This document shows, piece after piece, positions 34,119 to 47,400 of a stretch of 64,000 bases of DNA; the first letter of the stretch is position 1; each line of letters begins with the position of its first letter. The stretch spans positions 186,001 to 250,000 of the forward strand of contig NZ_JASEEQ010000004.1 of the NCBI RefSeq assembly GCF_030019515.1, read 5' to 3'. Made by a program: the position numbers and the translations under genes. The DNA is from Nocardioides sp. Lineage in GTDB: Bacteria > Actinomycetota > Actinomycetes > Propionibacteriales > Nocardioidaceae. The notes beneath the pieces are model-generated. The model made no database searches and was not told the origin of the DNA. It saw only the letters and a program-made list of their open reading frames with translations.

Positions 34119-35069
34119 ATGACGCAGCAGCCCTTCTCGCGCCCTGGGGCGTTCGACCTCTCCGGCCTCACCGGCCCGGCGACGCCCGCACCCGGAGCAC
34201 CCGGAGCACCCGCTGGCGCGGCCGGCGCGCCGGCCGGTGGTTCGTCGTACGCCGTCCAGGTGACCGAGCAGAACTTCCAGTCGACCATCGAGGCGTCCAC
34301 GACGGCCCCGGTACTGCTGGTGTTCTACTCGCCCGGCCGGATGCCGGAGAGCGCCCAGCTGGCCACGGACCTCGCGACCCTGTCCAGCGAGTTCGAGGGC
34401 CGGTTCCTGGCCGGCCTGGTCGACATCGACGCCGTGCCGGCCATCGCCCAGGCGATGCAGATCCCGTCGGTGCCGCTCGTGGTCGCCGTGCTGGACGGCC
34501 GCCCGGCGCCGCTCTTCCAGGACGTGCTGCCGCTCGAGGAGCTGCGCGCGGCGCTGACCCAGGTGATGCAGCAGCTGACCGTCAACGGCGTCGCGGGCCG
34601 GCACCAGCCGCGACACGCGGCTCCCACCGACGGCGACGAGGGTGACGAGCCGGCCGTCGACCCCCGCTACGCGGCGGCCCAGGACGCGCTCGGCGCGGGT
34701 GACATCGACGCAGCCGTCGCGGAGTACCAGCGCCTCGTCGACGCCAACCCCGCCGACGCGGAGGCGGTCGCCGGGCTGGCGATGGCCACCGTCCTGCAGC
34801 GCACCCAGGGCGTCGACCTGAACGCGGCCCGCGCCGCGGCGGCCGCCGCCCCCGACGACGTGGACGCCCAGACCATGGTCGCCGACCTCGACCTGCTCGG
34901 CGGGCACGTCGAGGACGCGTTCAACCGACTCGTCGACCTGGTCCGGCGCACCGCCGGCGACGAGCGCGACCGGGCTCGCGAGCACCTGATCGGCCTGTTC
35001 GGCGCGGTCGGCAACGGCGACCCGCGGGTGCTCAAGGCCCGCCAGAACCTGGCTTCTGCCCTCTTCTGA
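34119..35069 (+). CDS. Thioredoxin-fold / TPR co-chaperone-like protein (YbbN/CnoX-like)
   Basis: About 316 residues starting MTQQPFSRPG. An Ala/Pro/Gly repeat linker (~20-40) precedes a thioredoxin fold (~45-155): QNFQSTIEASTTAPVLLVFYSPG, then VDIDAVPAIAQAMQIPSVPLVVAV with the cis-Pro. The CxxC motif is absent (YSPGRMPE), so it is not a thiol oxidoreductase. The C-terminal ~140 residues form TPR-like helices (AAQDALGAGDIDAAVAEYQRLVDANPADAEA). E. coli YbbN/CnoX has the same order and acts as a holdase passing clients to chaperonins. A strong hairpin follows the gene. Confidence 0.88.
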   Translation: MTQQPFSRPGAFDLSGLTGPATPAPGAPGAPAGAAGAPAGGSSYAVQVTEQNFQSTIEASTTAPVLLVFYSPGRMPESAQLATDLATLSSEFEGRFLAGLVDIDAVPAIAQAMQIPSVPLVVAVLDGRPAPLFQDVLPLEELRAALTQVMQQLTVNGVAGRHQPRHAAPTDGDEGDEPAVDPRYAAAQDALGAGDIDAAVAEYQRLVDANPADAEAVAGLAMATVLQRTQGVDLNAARAAAAAAPDDVDAQTMVADLDLLGGHVEDAFNRLVDLVRRTAGDERDRAREHLIGLFGAVGNGDPRVLKARQNLASALF

Positions 35070-35091
35070 GCTGGCCTCGCCCCCGAGCTGG

Positions 35092-35122
35092 CCTCGCCCC
35101 CGAGCGGGCCTCGGGGGCGAGG
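35092..35122 (+). terminator. 13-bp hairpin after the TPR gene
   Basis: CCTCGCCCCCGAG and CTCGGGGGCGAGG pair perfectly around CGGGC, 20 bases past the stop codon. The left arm comes from a direct repeat of GAGCTGGCCTCGCCCCC. There is no U-tract, as is usual in GC-rich actinobacteria. Confidence 0.6.
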
Positions 35123-35134
35123 ATCCGGCAGCCA

Positions 35135-35187
35135 GGTCGAGTGGGCGCACGGTTGCGGAACGAGGCCGCCACCGCCCTGTCGAGGCC
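35135..35187. repeat. GGTCGAG-type intergenic repeat, copy B
   Basis: Begins GGTCGAGTGGGCGCACGG and ends CTGTCGAGGCC, with GCGGAACGAGGCCGCCACCG between. It lines up with GAGGAACGAAGTCGCGACCG of the copy at 50627, so both descend from one element. The 35188-35289 stretch holds no gene that I can support. Confidence 0.55.
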
Positions 35188-35289
35188 GCTCGCTGGCGCG
35201 TTCGCTACCCGACCGACGGCCGGCGGAGGGATGCTCATTGTCGGCCTGCTGGTGGCGATGCGGCGGTCGGGTGGCCGTTCGGGCGACCG

Positions 35290-35808
35290 TCAGGCGGCCG
35301 GGCCCTTGGCGCGGACGTCGGCGACGGTGTCCATGGCCTGGCGCAGCTCCGCGAGCCAGTCGCCCTCGTGCTGGCCGACGAGCCGGACGCACCAGGCCAG
35401 CGCGTCGGACCGTGACCGGGCCACGCCGGCGTCGACCAGGGTGTCGAGCACGAGCCGCTGGGGCTGGCGCAGCCGGGTCATGACGGGCGCCGCCACGTGC
35501 GTCCAGAGCTCGCGGTGCTCGCCCAGCGCGACGCCCCACGACACCTTGCGCTCGAAGCGGTGCTGGGCCTCGCGCGCGATCTCCATCCGCTGCTCACGGG
35601 TGTCCTCGCGGAACCCCGACGCCCGGCCGGCCCGTGCCTCGGCCAGGGCCGCCTCGGTCGGGCTGTCGAGCTCGACGTCGGGGATGCTCAGCAGCACCGT
35701 GATCTCCTCGCGGTCGACGGTGACCTCCGCCGCCGCGCTCTGCCACTCCGCCGGGAGCCGACCGGCGAACCAGCCGCGCACCCGCTCTGCCTGCTCGGTT
35801 GTAATCAT
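35290..35808 (-). CDS. Hypothetical helical protein, possibly DNA-binding
   Basis: 172 residues; ATG in an AT-rich spot. The N-terminus MITTEQAERVRGWFAGRLP is helical, followed by a beta-rich EITVLLSIPDVEL and a long charged helix region (GFREDTREQRMEIAREAQHRFERKV). The C-terminal part, PQRLVLDTLVDAGVARSRSDALAWCVRLVGQHEGDWLAEL, has a helix pair that recalls ribbon-helix-helix proteins. I do not recognise a named family. Two GTAATCA repeats overlap its start codon and could be an autoregulatory site. No toxin-like partner is adjacent. Confidence 0.7.
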   Translation of the reverse strand: MITTEQAERVRGWFAGRLPAEWQSAAAEVTVDREEITVLLSIPDVELDSPTEAALAEARAGRASGFREDTREQRMEIAREAQHRFERKVSWGVALGEHRELWTHVAAPVMTRLRQPQRLVLDTLVDAGVARSRSDALAWCVRLVGQHEGDWLAELRQAMDTVADVRAKGPAA

Positions 35809-35815
35809 GTAATCA
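35801..35815 (-). promoter_or_regulatory. AT-rich direct repeat over a start codon
   Basis: GTAATCA-T-GTAATCA spans the start codon (35806-35808) of the hypothetical gene. In a ~72% GC region such an AT-rich pair is out of character and looks like a protein-binding site or part of the promoter. Confidence 0.4.
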
Positions 35816-35857
35816 GTGTTGCACCACGGATCAAGGCCCGAGCCTCCGGACCTCTGC

Positions 35858-35914
35858 CGTTTGGTCACCAACGGCGGAGGTCGAGCCCGCCGGGTCGTCG
35901 TTGGTGACCAAACG
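35858..35914. repeat. TTGGTCACCAA inverted-repeat element, copy 2
   Basis: CGTTTGGTCACCAACG at 35858-35873 and CGTTGGTGACCAAACG at 35899-35914 are perfect 16-bp arms with a 25-base loop. The arms match copy 1 at 21061-21115 while the loops differ. It sits 63 bp past the 3' end of the Nudix gene. Confidence 0.7.
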
Positions 35915-35976
35915 ACCACAGGGCGACAACGTCCTCGGCCAGCCGGATCAGCCGAGAACACGAGGACGAGGAGCGG

Positions 35977-36735
35977 TCAGCCGCCGGACTCGGTGTACGC
36001 GGGGCCGGGGCCGGCGAGGTTGGCGAGGGCGGAGCCGACCCGCCGGGCGGTGAAGTCCGCGCAGCGCTCGCGCACCTGGTCCGGGGTGCAGAACTCGGCG
36101 GACCGGATCTCGCGGGTCTGCCGGACGATCCTCTCGGTGATGACGGCGTCGTGGGACCCGCCGTCGAAGACCAGGCACAGCGCGTCGTCCCAGCCGCTCC
36201 ACGGCGGCAGCCAGTCGGTGAGCAGCAGCCGCCCGGCCTCGATGTGCAGCCCGAGCTCCTCCTCGACCTCCCGGGCGACCGCCAGCTGGGGTGACTCGCC
36301 GACCTCGACGACGCCGCCGGGCAGGTCCCAGTCCGGCTTGTAGGTCAGCTGGCACAGCAGCACCCGCTCGTCGCGGTCGCGGATCAACATCTGGCTGATC
36401 GCGCGCTTGCGGGGGAGGAAGGAGTTGAGGAGGGCGCGGAAGCCCTCGGGCTCGTGCACGGGCGCGTCGGTCGCGAGCCGGGCGTACACGATCCGGTCGA
36501 CGGTCCGGCCGTCGACCGTCACCCCGCGCATCACGCCCTCGCGGCGCAGCCCCGACCAGGTCGCGACCCGCTGGGCCGCCGGGTCGTCGGGGTCGATCAG
36601 CGCCTCGACCCGCGGGTGCTCGACGAGCGCGGCGGCGACCTGGCGCCGGACGACGTCGACGGGCTGGTCGGGCGCCCAGGTGATCCGGGCGATCCCCTCC
36701 GCGACGGTCGTCACGGCTGTGGTCGGCTCGGTCAC
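35977..36735 (-). CDS. Nudix hydrolase with N-terminal GNAT-like half-domain
   Basis: 252 residues, GTG start. Residues ~95-225 are a Nudix domain with the box GGVVEVGESPQLAVAREVEEELG (GX5EX7REUXEEXGU complete) following KPDWDLP. Residues 1-90 resemble the C-terminal part of a GNAT acetyltransferase: VEALIDPDDPAAQRVATWSGLRREGVMRG, then IVYARLATD. The Nudix half should hydrolyse a nucleoside diphosphate derivative. The N-terminal half probably binds but may not transfer. Such partial fusions occur in actinobacteria. The substrate is unknown. Confidence 0.85.
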   Translation of the reverse strand: MTEPTTAVTTVAEGIARITWAPDQPVDVVRRQVAAALVEHPRVEALIDPDDPAAQRVATWSGLRREGVMRGVTVDGRTVDRIVYARLATDAPVHEPEGFRALLNSFLPRKRAISQMLIRDRDERVLLCQLTYKPDWDLPGGVVEVGESPQLAVAREVEEELGLHIEAGRLLLTDWLPPWSGWDDALCLVFDGGSHDAVITERIVRQTREIRSAEFCTPDQVRERCADFTARRVGSALANLAGPGPAYTESGG

Positions 36736-36741
36736 GCTGGA

Positions 36742-36747
36742 ACTCTA
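36742..36747 (-). promoter_or_regulatory. -10 element for leaderless Nudix gene
   Basis: On the minus strand TAGAGT ends six bases before the GTG start, with no Shine-Dalgarno. Confidence 0.5.
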
Positions 36748-36786
36748 CCGAGCGACCGCGGGCCCCGGACGCGCCTCGGGAGCCGC

Positions 36787-39069
36787 TCAACCACCGGTCG
36801 TCGGGGGCACCCGCCGCCGGAACCACACGGTCGCGAGCGGGGGCACCACGATGGTGGCGTGGGCGGGCTGTCCGGACCAGTCGCCGTCGACGGCGGTGAT
36901 CGAGCCGAGGTTGCCGACACCGGAGCCGCCGTAGGTCTCGGCGTCGGTGTTGAGCACCTCCTCCCACTCCCCGGCGGCGGGCAGCCCCAGCCGGTAGTCG
37001 TCGTGGGGCACCGCCGCGAAGTTGGCCACGCACACCAGGTCCGCGTCGTCACCGCGCCGGACGAACGAGAAGACGTTGCGGCCCGCATCGTTGGCGTCGA
37101 CCCAGGTGAAGCCGTCGGGCTCGTGGTCGCGGGCCCACAGCGCGGGGGAGTCGACGTACGTCGTGTTCAGGTCGCGCACCAGGGACTGCACGCCGCGGTG
37201 CTCGGGGTGGTCCAGCAGCCACCAGTCCAGCTCGCGCGACTCCGCCCACTCCGACTCCTGGCCGAGCTCGGCGCCCATGAACAGCAGCTGCTTGCCGGGG
37301 TGGGCCCACATGAAGCCCAGGTAGGCGCGCAGGTTGGCGAGCTGCTGCCAGCGGTCGCCCGGCATCTTGCGCAGCAGCGAGCCCTTGCCGTGGACGACCT
37401 CGTCGTGGCTGATCGGCAGCACGTAGTTCTCCGACCATGCGTAGACGAGCGAGAACGTCATCTCCCCGTGGTGGTAGGCGCGGTGCACGGGCTCGTGGGC
37501 CAGGTAGTCGAGCGTGTCGTGCATCCAGCCCATGTTCCACTTGAAGCCGAAGCCGAGCCCGTCGGCGGACGTCGGCCGGGTGACGCCGGGCCAGGACGTC
37601 GACTCCTCGGCGATCGTGGTGATGCCGGGCACCCGCTTGTAGACGGTGGCGTTCATCTCCTGGAGGAACTGCACCGCCTCGAGGTTCTCGCGGCCGCCGT
37701 GGACGTTGGGCGTCCACTCGCCGGCCGGGCGCGCGTAGTCCAGGTAGAGCATGGAGGCCACGCCGTCGACCCGCAGGCCGTCGGCGTGGAACTCCTCGAG
37801 CCAGTAGAGCGCGTTCGCGTAGAGGAAGTTGCGGACCTCACGCCGCCCGAAGTTGAAGATGTGGGAGCCCCACTCCTTGTGCCAGCCGCGCTGCGGGTTG
37901 GGGTCCTCGTAGAGCGGGGTGCCGTCGAAGCGGGCCAGCGCCCACTCGTCGGTCGCGAAGTGGCCGGGCACCCAGTCCAGGATCACGCCGACGCCGGCCT
38001 GGTGCAGCCGGTCGACGAGCAGCCGGAAGCCGTCGGGGTCGCCGAACCGCGCGTCCGGGGCGAAGTACGACGTCACGTGGTAGCCCCACGAGCCGCCGAA
38101 GGGGTGCTGCATCACCGGCATCAGCTCGACGTGCGTGAAGCCCAGCCCGGCGACGTACTCCGGCAGGTCCTCGGCCAGCTCGGCCCACGACCAGTACCGG
38201 CCGTCGGGGTGCTTCTTCCAGGACCCGAGGTGCAGCTCGTAGATGCTCATCGGGGAGGCGACCGGCTCCCGGTCCGCGCGCGCCTCGAGCCAGGCGTCGT
38301 CGTTCCAGGTGTAGCTGGACTCGAAGACCTTGGACGCCGTGTCGGCGGGCTTCTCGGCCCAGCCGGCCATCGGGTCGGCCTTCTCGCGCCACTGCCCGTC
38401 GGGCCCCAGGATCGTGTACTTGTACGACGTCCCGGCGCCGACGTCGGGCACGAACAGCTCCCACACCCCGGAGGCGCCGAGCTGGCGCATCGGGTGCTCC
38501 CGGCCGTCCCAGCTGTTGAAGTCGGCCTTGATCCGGATCGCCCGGGCGGAGGGCGCCCAGACCGCGAACGACGTGCCGGTCACCGGCCCGAGCGCGCCCG
38601 GGTAGTGGTGCACCCGGGCCCCGAGAACCGTCCAGAGCAGCTCGTGACGGCCCTCGTTGATCAGGTGCAGGTCCATCTCGCCGAGGGTCGGCAGGAACCG
38701 GTACGGGTCGTCGGTCACGTGCTCGTCGGGGCCGTAGCTGACCGCCACGCGGTAGTCGGGCACGTCGGCCAGCGGGATCACGCCCGCCCAGATGCCCTCG
38801 TGCTCGTGGGCCAGCTCGGCCTCCCCTGCGGTGCCGGACCCGTCGCTCCACCGCACCACGACCCGCGACGCCAGCGGCCGGAGGACCCGGACGGTGACGC
38901 CACCGTCGTGGGGGTGCGGACCGAGCACGCCGTGCGGGTTGCCGTGCTCGCCGTGCGCGACCTGGTGCAGCTCGGCGGTCGACACCGGGTGCAGGGCCGG
39001 CGCGGCCGGCGCGGCCGGCGTGCCCGGCGTGCCCGGTGTGGCGGCCCGAGGGCTCTTGTCGTCGCTCAT
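36787..39069 (-). CDS. glgB: 1,4-alpha-glucan branching enzyme
   Basis: 760 residues starting [10 protein letters not shown], whose ATG overlaps the stop of the maltokinase gene (ATGA). After a Thr/Pro/Ala linker come the N-terminal CBM48 domain (NPHGVLGPHPHDGGVTVRVLRP) and the GH13 barrel. Catalytic residues: Asp in DGLRVDGVASMLYLDY, Glu in TTIAEESTSWPG and Asp in PISHDEVVHGKGSL. It transfers alpha-1,4 segments to make alpha-1,6 branches in cytoplasmic glucan. As last gene of glgE-treS-mak-glgB, it branches the linear glucan made by GlgE. Confidence 0.97.
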   Translation of the reverse strand: MSDDKSPRAATPGTPGTPAAPAAPALHPVSTAELHQVAHGEHGNPHGVLGPHPHDGGVTVRVLRPLASRVVVRWSDGSGTAGEAELAHEHEGIWAGVIPLADVPDYRVAVSYGPDEHVTDDPYRFLPTLGEMDLHLINEGRHELLWTVLGARVHHYPGALGPVTGTSFAVWAPSARAIRIKADFNSWDGREHPMRQLGASGVWELFVPDVGAGTSYKYTILGPDGQWREKADPMAGWAEKPADTASKVFESSYTWNDDAWLEARADREPVASPMSIYELHLGSWKKHPDGRYWSWAELAEDLPEYVAGLGFTHVELMPVMQHPFGGSWGYHVTSYFAPDARFGDPDGFRLLVDRLHQAGVGVILDWVPGHFATDEWALARFDGTPLYEDPNPQRGWHKEWGSHIFNFGRREVRNFLYANALYWLEEFHADGLRVDGVASMLYLDYARPAGEWTPNVHGGRENLEAVQFLQEMNATVYKRVPGITTIAEESTSWPGVTRPTSADGLGFGFKWNMGWMHDTLDYLAHEPVHRAYHHGEMTFSLVYAWSENYVLPISHDEVVHGKGSLLRKMPGDRWQQLANLRAYLGFMWAHPGKQLLFMGAELGQESEWAESRELDWWLLDHPEHRGVQSLVRDLNTTYVDSPALWARDHEPDGFTWVDANDAGRNVFSFVRRGDDADLVCVANFAAVPHDDYRLGLPAAGEWEEVLNTDAETYGGSGVGNLGSITAVDGDWSGQPAHATIVVPPLATVWFRRRVPPTTGG

Positions 39070-40528
39070 GCCGCTCCGATCCTCGCCACGGCCTCGAGCG
39101 GGATGGCCACCCAGGTCGGACGGTTGCGTGTCTCGTACACGGTCTCGTACACCGCCTTGTCGGCGACGTAGGCGTCGAGCAGCGCGTGCTGCTCCTCGGT
39201 GAGCTCGCCGTCGGCGTACGCGGTCAGGAAGTGGTTGCGGTTGCGGTTCGCCCACTCGTCGGCGCGGTAGGCGCGCTGGTTGGCGCCCTCGGGCTGGTCC
39301 TCGGCGAGCTGGCGCTCGACCACCCGCGGCACGTAGTCGAAGGAGCGCAGCATCCCCGCGACGTCGCGCCACACCGAGTCGGGCAGCAGCCGCTCGGCGA
39401 GCGGCTTGGCCGGCTCGCCCTCGAAGTCGACGATCTTCCAGCCCAGGCTGGTGCGCAGGGTCTGGCCCAGGTGCAGGTCGCCATGGATCTGCTGGACGTC
39501 GAGCCCGCCGAGGCCGCGGAGGCGGTCGTACGCCGCTCGCAGCGGCTCGGCGTGGGCCGCGAGCTCGGGCACCACCTCGAGCGCGGCGTCGAGCCGGGCG
39601 CCCATGGCGTCGGCCAGCTCGGTGAGCGCCTCGGGCCCGCGGTGGTCGACCGGGAAGTGCTCGGCGAGGTCGTCGTGGACCTCCCGCAGCGCCTCGCCGA
39701 GCCGGGCCGACTCGGCGGCGAAGTCGCCGCCGGCCTCGTGGGCGTGCAGGTCGGCCTCCGCGAACAGGTCGCGGGCGCTGGTCAGTGCCAGGTCCCAGCC
39801 GTCGCTCGCGGTGCGCAGGAACTGCTGGAGCATCGCCAGCTGCATCGTCGTGCCGCCGCGCTCCTCGGCCTCGGCGTCGGCCTCCCAGTCGACCCAGTCC
39901 AGCCAGCCGTAGAGCGCCGCGATGTGGTCGGAGCCGGCGTTGGTGAGCACCTGGTGGACGCTGATGTCCGGGTTCACCCCGGGCGTGATCTTGCGGAACA
40001 CCTTCATCAGGCAGTCCTCGCCGAACGCGACCGAGGAGTTCGACTGCTCACCGGAGAACAGCGTCGAGTGCGCGGTGCGGTCGAGGTCGTGCCCGGGGAG
40101 CCGGTGGAAGCGCAGCCCGCTGTCGTCGTCGCTGAGGTTGCCGCCCGGCTCCTGCGCCGCCAAGTCGAAGGCGCGCAGCCACCCGTCCATGGCGTCGCGG
40201 TCGTGGAGGGCGTCGTACGCGTGCACCCAGCCGTAGCCGGGCTCGTCCCACCACCCGATGAAGGCATGGTCGAGCCGGCTCTCGGGCTCGGTGTAGAACG
40301 ACATCGGCACCTGGTAGACCTCGGTGCCCCCGGTCCGGTCGCTGTAGGCGACCTCGACCAGCTCGATCACGACCCGGGGGCCGGCGTCCTCCCCGTCGTG
40401 GGGCACCTCGCCGATCCGGCGTACCGCGGCGACCTCGAACGGGCGGCCCTTGCCGCCGAACCACCGGGTGCGCTCCAAGTAGCGCACGAACACGTCCGGC
40501 TCGATGTGGGTCACTCGTCCGTCGGGGG

Positions 40529-40532
<4 letters not shown>
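39066..40532 (-). CDS. mak: Maltokinase
   Basis: 488 residues, GTG start overlapping the treS stop (GTGA). N-terminal cap region: [21 protein letters not shown]. The kinase part is of the APH-like fold: [26 protein letters not shown] (nucleotide-binding strand with Lys), then the catalytic loop [11 protein letters not shown] and [15 protein letters not shown] (metal-binding Asp). It phosphorylates maltose at C1 with ATP, giving alpha-maltose-1-phosphate for GlgE. In many actinobacteria it is fused to TreS; here it is separate but translationally coupled. Confidence 0.95.
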
Positions 40533-44238
<3,706 letters not shown>

Positions 44239-44245
44239 GATCTCC

Positions 44246-44251
44246 AACCTA
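44246..44251 (-). promoter_or_regulatory. -10 element of the glgE operon
   Basis: On the minus strand TAGGTT ends seven bases before the glgE ATG, so the operon mRNA may start at or next to the AUG. A weak GGAG is also present between them. Confidence 0.5.
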
Positions 44252-44332
44252 GCGAGGGTCCGGGCAGGTCCGGCAGGGGGCAGCTGCCGTCCCGGACGCC
44301 GTACCCGTGCTGGCCGGGAGGAAACGCCGACC

Positions 44333-44438
44333 CGGCGCATCTTGCCCGCCAGGAGGCCGCGAGTCGGCGCATCTTGCCCGGGTTGTCCCCAGCTGGCTGC
44401 GGCCTGCTGTGGACGGGGCGGGCAAGATGCGCCGACTC
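44333..44438. repeat. GCATCTTGCCCG inverted-repeat element
   Basis: GAGTCGGCGCATCTTGCCCG (44361-44380) is perfectly complementary to 44419-44438 across a 38-base loop. A further direct copy of the core, CGGCGCATCTTGCCCG, lies at 44333-44348. The element fills the gap between the M36 protease stop and the glgE promoter and could end protease transcription. Confidence 0.7.
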
Positions 44439-44447
44439 GGCCTCGGA

Positions 44448-47400
44448 TCAGTACACCTGGAGCTCGGCCGCGTGCACGATCGTGCCGCGGTCGGACGCCG
44501 TCTTGCAGTCGGTGTCGTTGACCGGGTCGTTGTCCTGCTCGCCGGCGTACCCGGCGTAGCCGGTGCACTGGTTCTCCAGCACCACGAACCGGATCGCGGC
44601 CGCGCGGGTCGCCGGGACCTTGAAGGCACGCAGCGTCAGGTTCGGGGCGACCGGTCGGGGCCGCACCGCCGGGAAGGCGTTGCCGGGGGAGACGTAGAAC
44701 CGCTCCCAGACCGCCTTCGCCGCGTCGCAGTCGCTCACGCAGGCCTCGAGCGCGAACCGGCGCAGCGCCGTGAACCGGGAGCCCGAGTCGGGGTCCGGGT
44801 CCTTGGCGAGCGGGATCTCGTTCGGGTCCGGCGGGGCCGGGTTGAGCATCGCGCTGACCTGCACCCGGCGCACGGTGTGGACGCCCCCGGCGAGGTCGAC
44901 CGCGACGAACGGGTGCGACTCGTCGACGTTGGCGGCGGTGACCCCGCCCCACGCCGTCCTCTCCGTGCCGTCGAGGAGGGCGACCGCGTTCAGCGAGCCG
45001 GCCGTGGCGTCGAGCACCCTGGCGCCGTTCTTCTCCGCGGCGAGGTTCGTCGGCGCGTGCACGCGGACGGTCTGGGCGCCGGGCCGCACGGTCAGGTGGA
45101 ACCGCTTGAAGCCGCCGGCCTGCGAGACGTAGAGCATCCGGTAGCGGCCGGGCACGAGCCGGGCGGTGGTCTTCACCTTGCCCTTGTCCGAGGTGTCGGC
45201 GATCGGTGTCGCCCGGGCCTCGTAGTGACCGACGAAGAACCTGCCGGAGCGGTTGCTGCGGAAGGTGACGGTGCCGTTCCGCTGGCGCGGCGAGGCGAAG
45301 CTCGGCGTGGTGTCACCGGAGTCGGCGTTGGGGATCGACGCACCCTGGCCCATGCCGCGGCGCGCGAAGGCCCGCCACATCACGTCCAGGTCCTTGCCGC
45401 GGAACCGCATCCGGTCGGCGGCGAGCATCGCGTCCCGGGCGTCGAGCATCGACGTGGCGCCCTGCTGGAGCAGGAAGGAGTCGAAGACCAGCTGGACCCA
45501 GCGCCGGTTGCCCGGGCACTGGCCGGCCGGCAGCGGGCTCCTGGTCGCCGTGGCCTGGGCGCAGCGCAGCTGCAGCGCGTTGTCGGTGTAGGGGAACTGC
45601 CGGTTCCACTTCTTCACCAGGGCCTGCCGGACCTCCCACTGGGTGCCGTTCCAGATCTCGCCGTCGGCGTGCACCTCGTTGCCGGTGCTGTCGAAGCCGT
45701 AGTCGGAGTAGTTCAGCGGGTTGTCGTTGATCGCGTAGTCGCGGATCGCGACCGACTTGTTGCCGGTGGCGTAGACGCCGACCGCCCACGGGTTGCCGCC
45801 GTTGGCGTAGCCGTGGCTGAACATGTACTCGCCGGCCACCAGGTCGCTCCAGGACTCGCCCATCGCACCGCCCTGCTCGGAGGTCAGGCCCTCGTCGGGG
45901 CCACCGACCATCCGGTTGCTGATCGCGTGGGTGTACTCGTGGCCGACGATGCCCATGTCCAAGCCGCCGTCGACGCACGGGGAGTAGAACGCGCCGGCGA
46001 TCGGCTGGAAGAGGTACTGGTTGGTGATGCCCGGTACACCGTCCTGCAGCGTGATCTGGTTGGCGTTGTCGCGACCGAGGTACGACGGCTGTCCGCCGGT
46101 CAGCGCACCCGCCTGCGCGTTGCCGACCTCCTGGTCGCCGTCGACCCCGCCGCGGCCGAAGTTGCTGGCCTGCAGGTTGTAGTTCTCCTCGGTGAAACCG
46201 AGGTAGTAGGCGTAGTCGTGCATCCGGTTGTGCGCGACGAAGAGGTTCGTCACGGTGGCGTCGATGTCGTTGCCGCCCGGGTGCAGCTGGGCCGGGTCGC
46301 AGCCGGAGTTGTTCCAGGCGTCGGTGAACGGCGTCGTGTAGTCACGGGTCGGCGAGACCGGGGCCTGCTCCGTGCCGCCCGGGGTCAGCGGGCTGGCCCA
46401 GGCCTCGTGGGTGTTGGCGTTGTTGCCGATCGTGGTCATCGTGCCCACGCCGCTGCCGCCCACGGTGTCCCAGGGGCCGGGCGCCGCGACGTTGCGGAAC
46501 GGGCCGGTCGGCGTGGTGCAGCCTGAGCCGGGGAACCAGCACCCGATGACGGAGTTCTTCGGGGTGGTGTCGGCCGAGTAGTCCAGGGCCGGGTTCGCGG
46601 TGAAGTAGCGCCACCGGGGGTCGAAGCCGGCGTCGCCCGCCGAGGGGCCGGCGGTGTCGCTCGTGGTCACCCCGGCGACGTAGTTGCCCGGCGGCAGGAA
46701 CGGCGCGGTCGGGTCCGGGAAGGGACAGACCTGGACCGTGTAGATGCCGGCCGGGATGGAGTCGGCTGAGTACGTGGCCGTCTCGGGACTGGTGCCGAGA
46801 TCGCCGCTCACGAGGAGCTGCCCGGCAGGATCGAAGATCTTCACGACGATGTCGTTGGCGACGTTGACGGCCGACGCGGCGGCGACGATCTCCTTCGTGT
46901 TGCCGTCGGTGAGCTCGAACTCGTGCTGGGGACCGCAGTCGGTCGCGGTGATCTCCCCTTGGAACTGGAACGCGTCGCTGCTGTTCTCGGCCTGGTTCTG
47001 CCGGTGCAGCACGGCGCCGGTGACGCCGTCGACCATCAGCGTGTAGGCGAACGCCGAGCCCTTCTGCACGTCGAGCACGTTGGTCTCGAAGACCGGGCGC
47101 ACGGTGCCGTCGGCGAGCGCGAGGGCGCGCAGACGGACCAGCTGCTCCTGCGGGTAGCCGGGCACGCTCAGCCGGGTCCAGCCGTCGGCGACGTGGGAGG
47201 TGACCTGGTCGAGGGCGTCGGCGTCGAGCGTGCGGCCGAGGTTCGCAGCGGCCTTGGTCCAGGCCTGGACCGGGCTGAGCGTCGCCGCGGGCGGCGTCCC
47301 GGTCGTCTTGGTGATCGAGGAGGAGGCGTAGGCGATCTCGCCGTTCGCGACGCCGACGGTGACCATGCTCGCCAGCGCGGGGGTCAGCTCGCCGAACCGC

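Noticed and set aside
31022..34300. Minus-strand frame of over 1000 codons opposite icmA and the CoA-transferase
   Set aside because: Repetitive Val/Gly/Arg/His sequence with no recognisable domain; icmA and the CoA-transferase are certain.
35290..35808. Toxin-antitoxin module
   Set aside because: The start-codon repeats are suggestive, but no small partner gene lies on either side.
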